Below are positions 1-6,548 of a stretch of 6,548 nt of DNA, piece by piece (within the stretch, counting starts at the first letter, position 1; every line of letters starts with the position of its first letter). Made by a program: the position numbers and the translations under genes. The notes below the pieces were generated by a model. It was not told where the DNA came from. It ran no database searches and was given only the letters and a program-made list of their open reading frames with translations. The stretch is from the NCBI GenBank assembly GCA_028287665.1, contig JAQBPF010000025.1, positions 1-6,548 of the forward strand, read 5' to 3'. Source of the DNA: Deinococcus sp. Its GTDB lineage: Bacteria > Deinococcota > Deinococci > Deinococcales > Deinococcaceae.

Positions 1-2070
1 ATTCAGGTCGGCGGCGTCAAAGCTGCCTTCCAGCAGTTCGCTGCGGTTGCCTGCCAGGCGGCTCAGCAAAGAAGGTGCGGCCATGACGCCCAGCACTTCA
101 CTGTGGGCCAGACCATAGCTCACCAGACCGCGCTGCGCTTTGGCATCAGTGGCCGGGATGACCCAGTACAGCGTGCCGCTCGGCCCCACCACGGGATCGG
201 CAATCGGCTGATCATTCAGGCGGCTGCTGCCAGGGGTCACGGTTGCGCCTACAGGTGGCAGATGTGAGATCACCAGTTCGTTGGAGCGGGCAGGCGCGTC
301 GTAAGGCAGGTTGACGACGCTTTCACGGAGCTGGGTCGGAGCTGGGCGCACCTCGGACGCCCTGATTTCGAGCACGGGCACTTCGGGCACCCCGACGACG
401 GGTTCGGGCATGCGAGCTGGCGCAGACGTCAGCAGACCGCCTACCGTTTGCGGTGCGGGGCAAGAGGGGCTGTTCAGTTGGGCATTCAGGGTGGCTTCGC
501 CTGCAGCGTCCACACGGGCGTGGTAGATCAGGGTGCGGCTTTCGCCTGCGGCCAGCGTGCCCTCAAAGGTGGTGGGATCAAGGGCCACCAGGCCCGCGCC
601 GGGAGTGTCGGTCAGGGCAAAGGGCACGCTCTGGGCCGCAGTGTTTTTAACTGTCAGGCTCACAGTCACTTCGTCTCCCACGGTGGTGGCGGCCAACGGT
701 TCGCGGCTCAGTTGCAGGCTGGTGGCGCTGGGCAACACGTTCAGGCTTACGGTCTGGCCCCGTTCCCAGGGATTCAGGCGGGCGTTGACGGTCAGGGGGC
801 CAGCCACGGTGGCTGTGCCGATCACGGTCAGGGTGCCGGGGCGCTGTGCATTCAGCGTGCCGTCCAGCGTGTTCACACCGCTGATGTCCAGTCCGGGCAT
901 TTCCAGTGTCAGGTTCATGGGCAGGTCGCCCGCAAAGGCTGTGCTGGCGCGGGCCGTCAGGGTCACGCGGTCACCGATACAGATTTCGGTCTTGTCGGTC
1001 TGGAGGGTCAGTGCCACTTCGGGGCGAATCTGCACGTGCCCTTCAGCCAGGCCGCCTTTGGGAACGGTCAGCTTGCTCTGATCCAGCGTGACGGTGGCTC
1101 CGGTTACCGCAGCGGCGCTCAGCGAGTAGTCGCCAACGGGCACGCGGCGGGTCAGGCTGCCATCCACCCGGATCTGCTCGCCGTTCAGGGTCACGTCGGC
1201 GCTGGTAGGCGTGACGCTGCCGGGCAACAACAGTTCGGCGGTGACGCGCAACTGTCCGGTCTGGTCCACCCGGGTCAGGGTAATGGGGGTCGCCGTTCCG
1301 GCCCGCAGCAGCGAAAAGCCTACCGTGTTGGAGTACTGCTTGGCGGTGCCGGGCTGACGCAGTTCGATCACGTAGCGTCCGGCGGCTTCGGGAATCTTCA
1401 GATCCGTCCAAGCCAGGTCGCCGCTGACGGCCAGGGGCGTGATGTTGCCCTGTTCGTCGCGCAATTGGGCTTCCAGTTCGCTTTGGCCGTCGCCGTCGTA
1501 CATACGGACCACGTAGGGCACGGTGCCGTCGGTGGTCACGTTAATGGCCGGAACCCAGTCCTGAGAATGAATGTTGACGGTCAGGCGGTCGGCGGTTACA
1601 TCGGCACTTACGCCGGTCAGGCGCACGGCGAAGGTGTTTTTGCCGTTGCCTTTGGTTTCCACGTTCAGGCGGTACTGGCCCGCCGTCAGGTCCTGTTCCA
1701 GCAGGGTTACCCAAGCGTGAGTACCCGGCGTAAAGGTGCGCTTGAGCACCATGGCGCCGCTCGCGTCGGTCAGCGTAAAGGTGGTCGCCACTGCCGAACG
1801 ATTGCCGTCGTACTGCTCGTCACCGACGTAGGTGCCGCTGCGGTAGTCGCTCTGATCTACGCGGGGGCTGTACAGATCGAGTTTGATCCGGCCGGTGATC
1901 GGCACGCTCAGGTTCAGGTTCTGGTCGCCTACCGTCCACATCAGCTTGTCGCCGATGCTGGTCAGAGGCAAGCTGGTATCAATTTCTTGGGCCTGGGCTA
2001 CTGAACCTGCTGCCAACAAGGCAGTCAGGGCGGTCAGGGCAGCCAGAGATGGTCTTGCTTTGAACTTCAC
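1..2070 (-). CDS. Large exported DUF11-like envelope protein, N-terminal 690 residues (3' end off the window)
   Basis: The frame reads from a GTG at 2070-2068 through 690 sense codons to base 1 with no stop, so the gene continues off the left edge. The start is fixed by a Shine-Dalgarno sequence at 2082-2077 and by the signal peptide that follows at once: Lys/Arg in residues 2-6, a hydrophobic Ala/Leu core, and a likely signal peptidase I site AQA|QEI after residue 27. The mature part looks all-beta. Residues 28-155 form an N-terminal domain, with further beta-rich segments to about 450. A DUF11/CARDB-like module spans about 455-530 (core GDEVTVSLTVKN, 465-476). A Pro/Val/Glu-rich linker covers about 549-582, then a segment with PGSSRLND and GPSGTLYW (613-636) of a kind seen in large DUF11 outer-membrane proteins. 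There are only two cysteines, C364 and C537. It starts one base after the upstream gene, so it is probably made with that protein. The role is likely structural, in the outer membrane or surface layer. A C-terminal membrane barrel is possible but lies outside the window. Confidence 0.9.
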   Translation of the reverse strand, partial: MKFKARPSLAALTALTALLAAGSVAQAQEIDTSLPLTSIGDKLMWTVGDQNLNLSVPITGRIKLDLYSPRVDQSDYRSGTYVGDEQYDGNRSAVATTFTLTDASGAMVLKRTFTPGTHAWVTLLEQDLTAGQYRLNVETKGNGKNTFAVRLTGVSADVTADRLTVNIHSQDWVPAINVTTDGTVPYVVRMYDGDGQSELEAQLRDEQGNITPLAVSGDLAWTDLKIPEAAGRYVIELRQPGTAKQYSNTVGFSLLRAGTATPITLTRVDQTGQLRVTAELLLPGSVTPTSADVTLNGEQIRVDGSLTRRVPVGDYSLSAAAVTGATVTLDQSKLTVPKGGLAEGHVQIRPEVALTLQTDKTEICIGDRVTLTARASTAFAGDLPMNLTLEMPGLDISGVNTLDGTLNAQRPGTLTVIGTATVAGPLTVNARLNPWERGQTVSLNVLPSATSLQLSREPLAATTVGDEVTVSLTVKNTAAQSVPFALTDTPGAGLVALDPTTFEGTLAAGESRTLIYHARVDAAGEATLNAQLNSPSCPAPQTVGGLLTSAPARMPEPVVGVPEVPVLEIRASEVRPAPTQLRESVVNLPYDAPARSNELVISHLPPVGATVTPGSSRLNDQPIADPVVGPSGTLYWVIPATDAKAQRGLVSYGLAHSEVLGVMAAPSLLSRLAGNRSELLEGSFDAADLN

Positions 2071-2071
2071 T

Positions 2072-4882
2072 TCAGTACCTCCAGCTCACGAGAGGATCGG
2101 TAGTGGCCGCACGGGCTTCCCCTGGTCCTTCGAAGCGGTAGGTGTGGTTGGTTTCACCTGCATTTAAGGTACCGGTGAGGCTATTGCGCCCTTCTTTCAA
2201 GGTCGCGCCTGCGGGCAGTGGATCCGTCAGCACGAAGTCGGGCAGGGCGTTGGGCGAAGTGATTTTGAGGTTCACGAGGTAGCCGTCCGTGAATGGCATC
2301 ACCAGTTTTTCGACCCGTACGGCGCCTACGATCAAGACCGTCTGACGTAACACGTTGATGTCGCCGCCCAGCGGGGCCAGTGGGAAGTCCACGCTGGTGA
2401 GGCCGCGCACATGCACGGTCTGAGTACCGCTCAGGTCGCCGTCGGCCGGAACTTTCAGGGGCGGGTATGGCGTGGTGTTGGGGTCCAGTCTGAAGGCCTG
2501 TGCGCCGTACTGAACGTTGGCAAAGTGATACAGCCCTGCTGTGTCGGTCAGGGCCAGGCGGCCACCAGCCATGATCACGCGAGCGCGATCTACGGGCGTA
2601 TCAAAGCCTTCTTCATACAGACCGTTGCGGTTGCGATCGATGTATACGATGCCCAGAACGTCGCCCAGTGGGGCAAACTTCAGGGGGTCGAGGCGGGTGC
2701 TGGCCTCGGCGCGGTTGCTGGCAATGGCCCGGTTGGGCCCGCCTGCGCCGTTGCCCACCACTTCTACGGTATTGATCAGGGTGCCTGTGGCTTGCGGAGT
2801 CACGCGGGTCGCGTAGGTCAGGACGATTTCGCCGTTGGCCGGAATTACAGCGACCTTCCATTTCAGGGTGCTGCCCGCAGTGCCACCAACGGCCACGGTG
2901 GGGTCGGCGTAATGGGCTCCGACCAGCGTGGTGGTTCCAGCGATGTACTCCAGCCCCACAGCGGGGTTGTCAGTAATGGTGGCGTCCACGATCTCCGTGG
3001 TGGGCGACAGGTTGCGAATGCGCAGGGTGTAGGTGAGGCGGTCCCCGTACGTGGCGACCTTGGCGCTCACTTCTTTCACGATCACCAGACGTGCACTCCA
3101 CACGGGCGTCTTGACTTCATTGCTGGCAATTGGCGCGGGCAATTCGGTACTCACCAGATTGAAGATGTTTTTCAGTTCCTCACCGTCTATGGCGCGGCCA
3201 GAAACCACCGTTTCCATCGTTAGAGTGCGGGTTTCGCCGGGTTGCAGGGTGCCCAGATTCCAGGTGACGGCTTGTGTACCTACTGTACCAGCCACGACGC
3301 CGCGCTCGGAAGCTTTCACAAAATCGGTATGTGCTGGAACTGGATCGCTGACCACCACATTGGTCAGCGGGCGGGTGTAAGGATTACGCACCGACAAGGT
3401 GTAAGTGATCTTGTCGCCCGTCGCCACCGTGATATTGGCCGCTACCGAACTGGATTTGACCAGTTCGGGCAGGCCACCCTCGACGCTGGCGATCAGGTCG
3501 CGGGTCTGGTTGCTGGTGCCTCGGTCGCCTTTCACGGTCAGGAGGGCGTCGATTGGCCCGGCCTGTGTGGGGGTGTAACACACACGCACCAAGGCTGTTT
3601 GGCCCGGATCGAGAATCAGGGGCTGCACCAAGGGGCCGCCGCTGGCATTCAGGAATTCAGCTTTGGCTGCGCCCTGCGGGTAGGTTACGGTGACCGTAAA
3701 GTTGTCGCGCACATCGCCCGTGTTCTTGACGGTGTGGTCAAAGCAGACCAATTGACCCACCACGGCAAAAGGCTTGCTTTGGCTGTCGGCAGGCGTGCCT
3801 TCGGGCGCTTCCGGGTTGCCTTCTGGCCCGATGGCGACGGCAGGCAAGTAACGCACGTCGGCGGTAGCCGTGCCGCTGGACTGCTTGCCCCCAGTGGTTG
3901 CGGTGGCAACGTTGGGAATCATGCGGTTTTCGGCGGATGGCCCGGCCAGCATCCGGAAACTGAGGCTTAAACGAGCGTCTGCCTTAAGCGTCGGCACGCG
4001 CACCCGCACGCCGCGCACCTGGGCGGGTTCGGTGGCTTGCCAGTTGATGCCATCGGCACTGTATTCCAGCACCGCATCGGCGACCTTGTTGCCGACGCTG
4101 GCGCTGCCTGCCACAAAGGTCAGGCCGAGTGCCAACTGATCAGTCAAAAGGTCGGTCAGGATGACTTCGCGGCTGTCACCTTGGCCGCCGTTCACCGTGT
4201 TCACCGTCACGGTGGTTTCGCTACCAGGACGCACCAGCGCGGGCGTAAAGATCTTGTCTACAGCGAGGACGGGGGGCGGCCCTACCGTGACACGGCTGAC
4301 ATTGTCGACGTCGGTGGCGGAATTGTCACCAGCGCAAGAGCCGATTAGGTTAACAAAGGCTTCTCTGCGTGCGCTCTGGTCGGTGCTGACCAAGACCAGC
4401 AAAGTGGCGTTGCCATCGGCAGGTAGATCTACGCTGCTGACACTCGGCTCATTGGTGTCCACGACTCCGTTGTTATTGAGGTCATGGTACACACCCAGAA
4501 CCGGCGTAAAAATACTCTCGGTTTCTATGCGGCCTACCACGCCCAAGGTCGCTGCCGAGTTTCCGGCGTTGACGAGGGTGTAGCGGAAGGTGGTGTTTTC
4601 ACCAGGAAGTAACGTGACAGTTTGACCTGGAGCAAGCACCGAACCATTGGGCGTAATGCTGACAGCGCACAGGGCCTGCACTGTGGTGCTGACCAGATTG
4701 CTCTGGGCGGTTGTGGCGCCGCCTGGCGCCAGCGGCTCATACGAAGCCGTCGCGATGTTGGTGATGTTCGTTCCGGCAGGAGTTCCGACGGCGTTGGCCC
4801 ACTGGCCGCCCACGCCTGCACCTAGTGCCAGTAGGGCAGACAGCAGTTGAAGGGGGAATTTAGATAAGTAGCTCACGGTCAT
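2072..4882 (-). CDS. Secreted multi-domain DUF11 / SdrD-B-like repeat surface protein, complete (936 aa)
   Basis: The ATG at 4882 is preferred over an in-frame ATG at 4927. It has GAGGAG just upstream, and it puts the signal peptide at the very N terminus (Leu/Ala-rich core about 9-25, likely cleavage ANA|VGT after residue 31). The mature protein opens with [13 protein letters not shown] (36-48), a common beginning of DUF11 proteins. Beta-sandwich modules follow, each with a G-x10-N core strand: 94-105, 220-231, 376-387, 489-500 and 613-624. The last two, around residues 475-595 and 600-730, are the clearest DUF11 repeats. Residues about 743-805 resemble SdrD-B or carboxypeptidase-regulatory modules ([11 protein letters not shown], then [10 protein letters not shown]). 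A final DUF11-like segment covers 850-936. A canonical EF-hand-type loop lies at 134-145. The four cysteines (72, 183, 380, 435) could form two disulfides. There is no membrane anchor, LPXTG or visible SLH domain. It probably acts as a structural or adhesive protein outside the cytoplasmic membrane, in one operon with the next gene. The exact role is unknown. Confidence 0.93.
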   Translation of the reverse strand: MTVSYLSKFPLQLLSALLALGAGVGGQWANAVGTPAGTNITNIATASYEPLAPGGATTAQSNLVSTTVQALCAVSITPNGSVLAPGQTVTLLPGENTTFRYTLVNAGNSAATLGVVGRIETESIFTPVLGVYHDLNNNGVVDTNEPSVSSVDLPADGNATLLVLVSTDQSARREAFVNLIGSCAGDNSATDVDNVSRVTVGPPPVLAVDKIFTPALVRPGSETTVTVNTVNGGQGDSREVILTDLLTDQLALGLTFVAGSASVGNKVADAVLEYSADGINWQATEPAQVRGVRVRVPTLKADARLSLSFRMLAGPSAENRMIPNVATATTGGKQSSGTATADVRYLPAVAIGPEGNPEAPEGTPADSQSKPFAVVGQLVCFDHTVKNTGDVRDNFTVTVTYPQGAAKAEFLNASGGPLVQPLILDPGQTALVRVCYTPTQAGPIDALLTVKGDRGTSNQTRDLIASVEGGLPELVKSSSVAANITVATGDKITYTLSVRNPYTRPLTNVVVSDPVPAHTDFVKASERGVVAGTVGTQAVTWNLGTLQPGETRTLTMETVVSGRAIDGEELKNIFNLVSTELPAPIASNEVKTPVWSARLVIVKEVSAKVATYGDRLTYTLRIRNLSPTTEIVDATITDNPAVGLEYIAGTTTLVGAHYADPTVAVGGTAGSTLKWKVAVIPANGEIVLTYATRVTPQATGTLINTVEVVGNGAGGPNRAIASNRAEASTRLDPLKFAPLGDVLGIVYIDRNRNGLYEEGFDTPVDRARVIMAGGRLALTDTAGLYHFANVQYGAQAFRLDPNTTPYPPLKVPADGDLSGTQTVHVRGLTSVDFPLAPLGGDINVLRQTVLIVGAVRVEKLVMPFTDGYLVNLKITSPNALPDFVLTDPLPAGATLKEGRNSLTGTLNAGETNHTYRFEGPGEARAATTDPLVSWRY
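2077..2082 (-). promoter_or_regulatory. Ribosome binding site of the GTG-started gene
   Basis: The minus strand reads GGAGGT at 2082-2077, six bases before the GTG at 2070. It lies inside the last codons of the upstream gene (Trp-Arg-Tyr-stop), so ribosomes finishing that gene stop on top of it. It decides the start of the downstream gene, which has no ATG nearby, and suggests translational coupling. Confidence 0.85.
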
Positions 4883-5089
4883 GGTCTCCTCGGTGAAACA
4901 GTGAAAAAGAAGCTTGTGGACGGTCAAATGGGAAGTTCAAAGAAGATCTATGATTTTTGGCATTCAAAAATTGCTATGGATCAGTTCAAGTGCATCAACG
5001 GCATTCACTGTGCTGGAGCTCTTCTGACATCCCTCTGACGGCGCGGTACCCCTGGGCCAGTGGCTGGCTTTAGGCTGATGACGGGTTGG
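4883..5089 (-). promoter_or_regulatory. Intergenic leader expected to hold the promoter of the two-gene operon
   Basis: These 207 bases lie between the terminator of the upstream gene and the next ATG, and no coding frame in them is convincing. The part nearest the gene (about 4885-4980) is clearly richer in A and T than the coding regions. Because a terminator precedes it, a promoter is expected here. I see no good sigma-70 pair. The nearest is TTGAAC at about 4991-4986 on the minus strand, which lacks a good -10 at 16-18 bases. A short hairpin with TTTTTG/CAAAAA arms and a 5-base loop sits at 4951-4973, and a TCTGAC direct repeat lies at about 5022-5039. The role of either is unknown. Confidence 0.4.
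4886..4891 (-). promoter_or_regulatory. Ribosome binding site choosing the ATG at 4882
   Basis: The minus strand reads GAGGAGACC directly before the ATG at 4882. Aligned as GAGG, the spacing to the start is five bases. The alternative ATG at 4927 would place 15 residues (including His, Lys, Cys and Glu) before the signal peptide, so 4882 is the better start. Confidence 0.7.
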
Positions 5090-5124
5090 AAAACGGTGCG
5101 CCCCAAGAGAACAGGGACGCACCG
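5090..5124 (-). terminator. Intrinsic (rho-independent) terminator after the upstream surface-protein gene
   Basis: On the minus strand CGGTGCGTCCC (5124-5114) pairs with GGGGCGCACCG (5104-5094) over 11 base pairs, one of them a U-G wobble, around a 9-base loop. TTTT follows at 5093-5090. The stem starts 11 bases after the TAA at 5138-5136. The U-tract is short but the stem is long and GC-rich. On the plus strand there is no T-tract, so it serves the minus-strand gene and separates the two transcription units. Confidence 0.88.
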
Positions 5125-5135
5125 GGGAGGAGGGC

Positions 5136-6548
5136 TTACTTGACGGTCGTAGTGATGTCGAGCGTGATGGTTGCGCCGCCGGGGACGACGTCAGCGACCG
5201 TAATGGTGCCGCTGGCGTTGGTATCGATGGCGACCGTGAGGCCACCCGCAGCTACAGCGGCAGCGGTAGGAACGGCGCTGCTGAACGTTGCGCCGCCGTC
5301 GGTGCTGTAGTAAGGAGTCTGGCTAATTAGAGCGGGGGTCTGACCACTGAATCCGGCGAGCGTGACGCTGGCCGTAACGAAGTTGGTGTACGTGAAGGTG
5401 GTGTTTGCGCTGCTGTCGACCAGTTTGAAGTTGAAGACCGAGGCGTTGTAGCTGTTGGTGGCCACGATCTTGTACTTCAGGGTATTGCCGGGCAGAACAG
5501 TAGCGTTGGCGGTACCGTAAGTGCCAGCGTTCACAGCCTGGGTCTTGACCACGCTGATGGTGCCGATGCTGCCGATCTTGATCTGATCGTTGGTATCGGT
5601 GACGCTGGAATTGCTGAAGTTGCTCACGATGGGTTGGCTCACGACAGGGTTGGGGTTCAAGCCTGCTGTACCCGTAGTGGCTTTGGCATTATTGGGAACA
5701 TCAACGACGGCGTACACCGTGAGTGTGCTGTTGGCGCTCACAACGTTAGTGATGAAGTTGCCTGCAGTGTCAGTCGGCACAGCGGCGCCGCTGGCGTAAA
5801 CATACCGTACGGGCACATTGACGAAACTGCCGTCATTCAGGATGATTTTGACGGTGCTCTTGATCAGGGTATACGTGTCGTTGTATTGGCCAGTGTTCTT
5901 GATGTCCATCGGGAAAATGGCCGTCGGATCGGTCACTGGGTTCGTGGTTGGCGTACCAGTGGCCGGAACACCGGGAACAGCAGTCGTACCGGGGACAACC
6001 ACCTGAGCGGTGTTGCCGGGGCCGATCAACGAAGGATCAGGATTGGGGGTCGCCGAGTCGCCGAACAGCAAGCCAGGGGGCAGGATCGTATCCGTCGAGT
6101 AAGCGTCGGCGTGTGTTGGAGCGGTTCCCTTGTTGGTCGAGCTGAGACCGACGGGGACAGGAATATTGACTGGGTCAGCATTGGCGACCAAGGCTTGGTC
6201 AGGGTAAGTCACGACCGTGCGGTACTGCACGTCGTTTCCAGGGGTCACGCTGACGCTCGGGTAGGCCACGGTCCCCCCCGGTGCGGTGGTCATGGTCAGG
6301 GCTGTGCCGGTGCTGCTCAGGAACTGCACCGTGTAGCCAGGAACGTACCCAGGGGTTCCCACGGTCCCGACCGCTGGAACGGTGTACAGGCCAGCGCTGG
6401 TCGGGGTGCCACCGATGGGCAGGCCAGTGGCAGGATCGGTGGGGAAAATCTGAATGACGTCGGTGACCGTTCCACTGTTGTGGACGTTGTTATTGAAGGT
6501 GACCTGCGTGACACCGGCGGGTGGGTAGGCGAATTGGTCGTTGCCTAC
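5136..6548 (-). CDS. Large surface protein with C-terminal DUF11-like module, last 470 residues (5' end off the window)
   Basis: The frame is open from base 6548 to the TAA at 5138-5136, giving 470 visible residues. A GTG at 6362 is internal: the same frame continues upstream with the same composition and there is no convincing Shine-Dalgarno. The chain is all-beta in character and rich in Thr, Val, Asn, Ala, Gly and Pro. In window numbering, a CARDB/DUF11-like stretch begins near IFPMDIKNTGQYNDTYTL (211-228). A clearer DUF11 module runs about 328-400, with VVKTQAVNAG (333-342) and the core GNTLKYKIVATN (354-365). Residues 158-210 are a Pro/Thr/Gly-rich linker. Near the end are YYSTDGGATF (413-422), which resembles an Asp-box, and an EF-hand-like loop at 442-453. 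It has no Glu, Trp or Cys and only two Arg. These traits fit an S-layer-like or adhesin-like extracellular protein. The N terminus, with any signal peptide or SLH domain, is not visible, so the class is uncertain. Confidence 0.9.
   Translation of the reverse strand, partial: VGNDQFAYPPAGVTQVTFNNNVHNSGTVTDVIQIFPTDPATGLPIGGTPTSAGLYTVPAVGTVGTPGYVPGYTVQFLSSTGTALTMTTAPGGTVAYPSVSVTPGNDVQYRTVVTYPDQALVANADPVNIPVPVGLSSTNKGTAPTHADAYSTDTILPPGLLFGDSATPNPDPSLIGPGNTAQVVVPGTTAVPGVPATGTPTTNPVTDPTAIFPMDIKNTGQYNDTYTLIKSTVKIILNDGSFVNVPVRYVYASGAAVPTDTAGNFITNVVSANSTLTVYAVVDVPNNAKATTGTAGLNPNPVVSQPIVSNFSNSSVTDTNDQIKIGSIGTISVVKTQAVNAGTYGTANATVLPGNTLKYKIVATNSYNASVFNFKLVDSSANTTFTYTNFVTASVTLAGFSGQTPALISQTPYYSTDGGATFSSAVPTAAAVAAGGLTVAIDTNASGTITVADVVPGGATITLDITTTVK

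Noticed and set aside
448..2004. A 518-codon plus-strand open frame opposite the GTG-started gene
   Set aside because: It is exactly codon-antisense to the real gene (each plus codon is the reverse complement of a minus codon). A stop appears there only where the real gene uses TTA, CTA or TCA, which are rare in a GC-rich genome. Its product is a Gly/Gln/His/Val-rich string without domains, and the opposite strand has a signal peptide, ribosome site and coherent domains.
2072..2098. C-terminal aromatic residue (ending W-R-Y) of the 936-aa protein as an outer-membrane barrel insertion signal
   Set aside because: The preceding 80 residues look like a DUF11-like segment, without the regular amphipathic strands of a membrane barrel, so the terminal Tyr is probably coincidental.
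2411..3970. Two long plus-strand frames (2411-3223 and 3242-3970) opposite the 936-aa gene
   Set aside because: They are in the same codon-antisense register as the real gene and are explained by the same avoidance of TTA, CTA and TCA codons. No credible start signal or domain was seen.
4883..4927. Upstream ATG at 4927 as the start of the 936-aa protein
   Set aside because: It would add 15 residues in front of an otherwise ideal signal peptide, and the Shine-Dalgarno GAGGAG is positioned for the ATG at 4882.
4949..4954. TATGAT on the plus strand as a promoter -10 box
   Set aside because: No -35-like hexamer lies 16-18 bases upstream, and a transcript from it would only run antisense into the upstream gene through its terminator region.
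6360..6362. GTG at 6362 as a true start of the upstream protein
   Set aside because: The frame stays open to the window edge with the same composition and beta-rich pattern. No signal peptide follows this GTG and no good ribosome site precedes it.

Overview
This window looks like a stretch of a Deinococcus-type genome: a GC-rich, diderm bacterium with a cell-envelope gene cluster. The assignment rests on the style of the proteins (Sec signal peptides followed by long, low-charge, Thr/Val/Gly/Asn-rich beta-sandwich chains with DUF11-like repeats, no LPXTG sorting signal), not on any marker gene, so the genus is an inference. All coding capacity lies on the minus strand. The plus-strand open frames are codon-aligned shadows of the real genes.

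Read in the direction of transcription (high to low coordinates), the window holds three genes. First comes the C-terminal 470 residues of a large secreted protein (6548 to 5136), whose start is off the right edge. It ends in a DUF11-like module and has no glutamate, tryptophan or cysteine in the visible part. A strong intrinsic terminator (5124 to 5090) follows 11 bases after its stop. Next is a leader of about 200 bases, AT-rich near the gene, that should hold the promoter of the following unit. Then comes a complete 936-residue secreted protein (4882 to 2072) with a chain of immunoglobulin-like/DUF11-like modules and one SdrD-B-like module. One base after its stop, a GTG start with a good Shine-Dalgarno sequence opens a third exported protein (2070 to 1). 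Its first 690 residues are visible and the frame is still open at the left edge.

The last two genes are almost certainly one operon, probably translationally coupled. The gene upstream of the terminator is a separate transcription unit of the same structural type. A 12-residue motif of the form G-(D/N/E)-x3-(Y/F/V)-x-(L/I/V)-x-V-x-N, typical of the DUF11 beta-strand core, occurs in all three proteins, five times in the middle one. The simplest reading is a locus for extracytoplasmic structural proteins of the cell surface (S-layer, outer-membrane or adhesion layer). No enzyme, mobile element, RNA gene or CRISPR array was found. The exact function of each protein cannot be read from the sequence.
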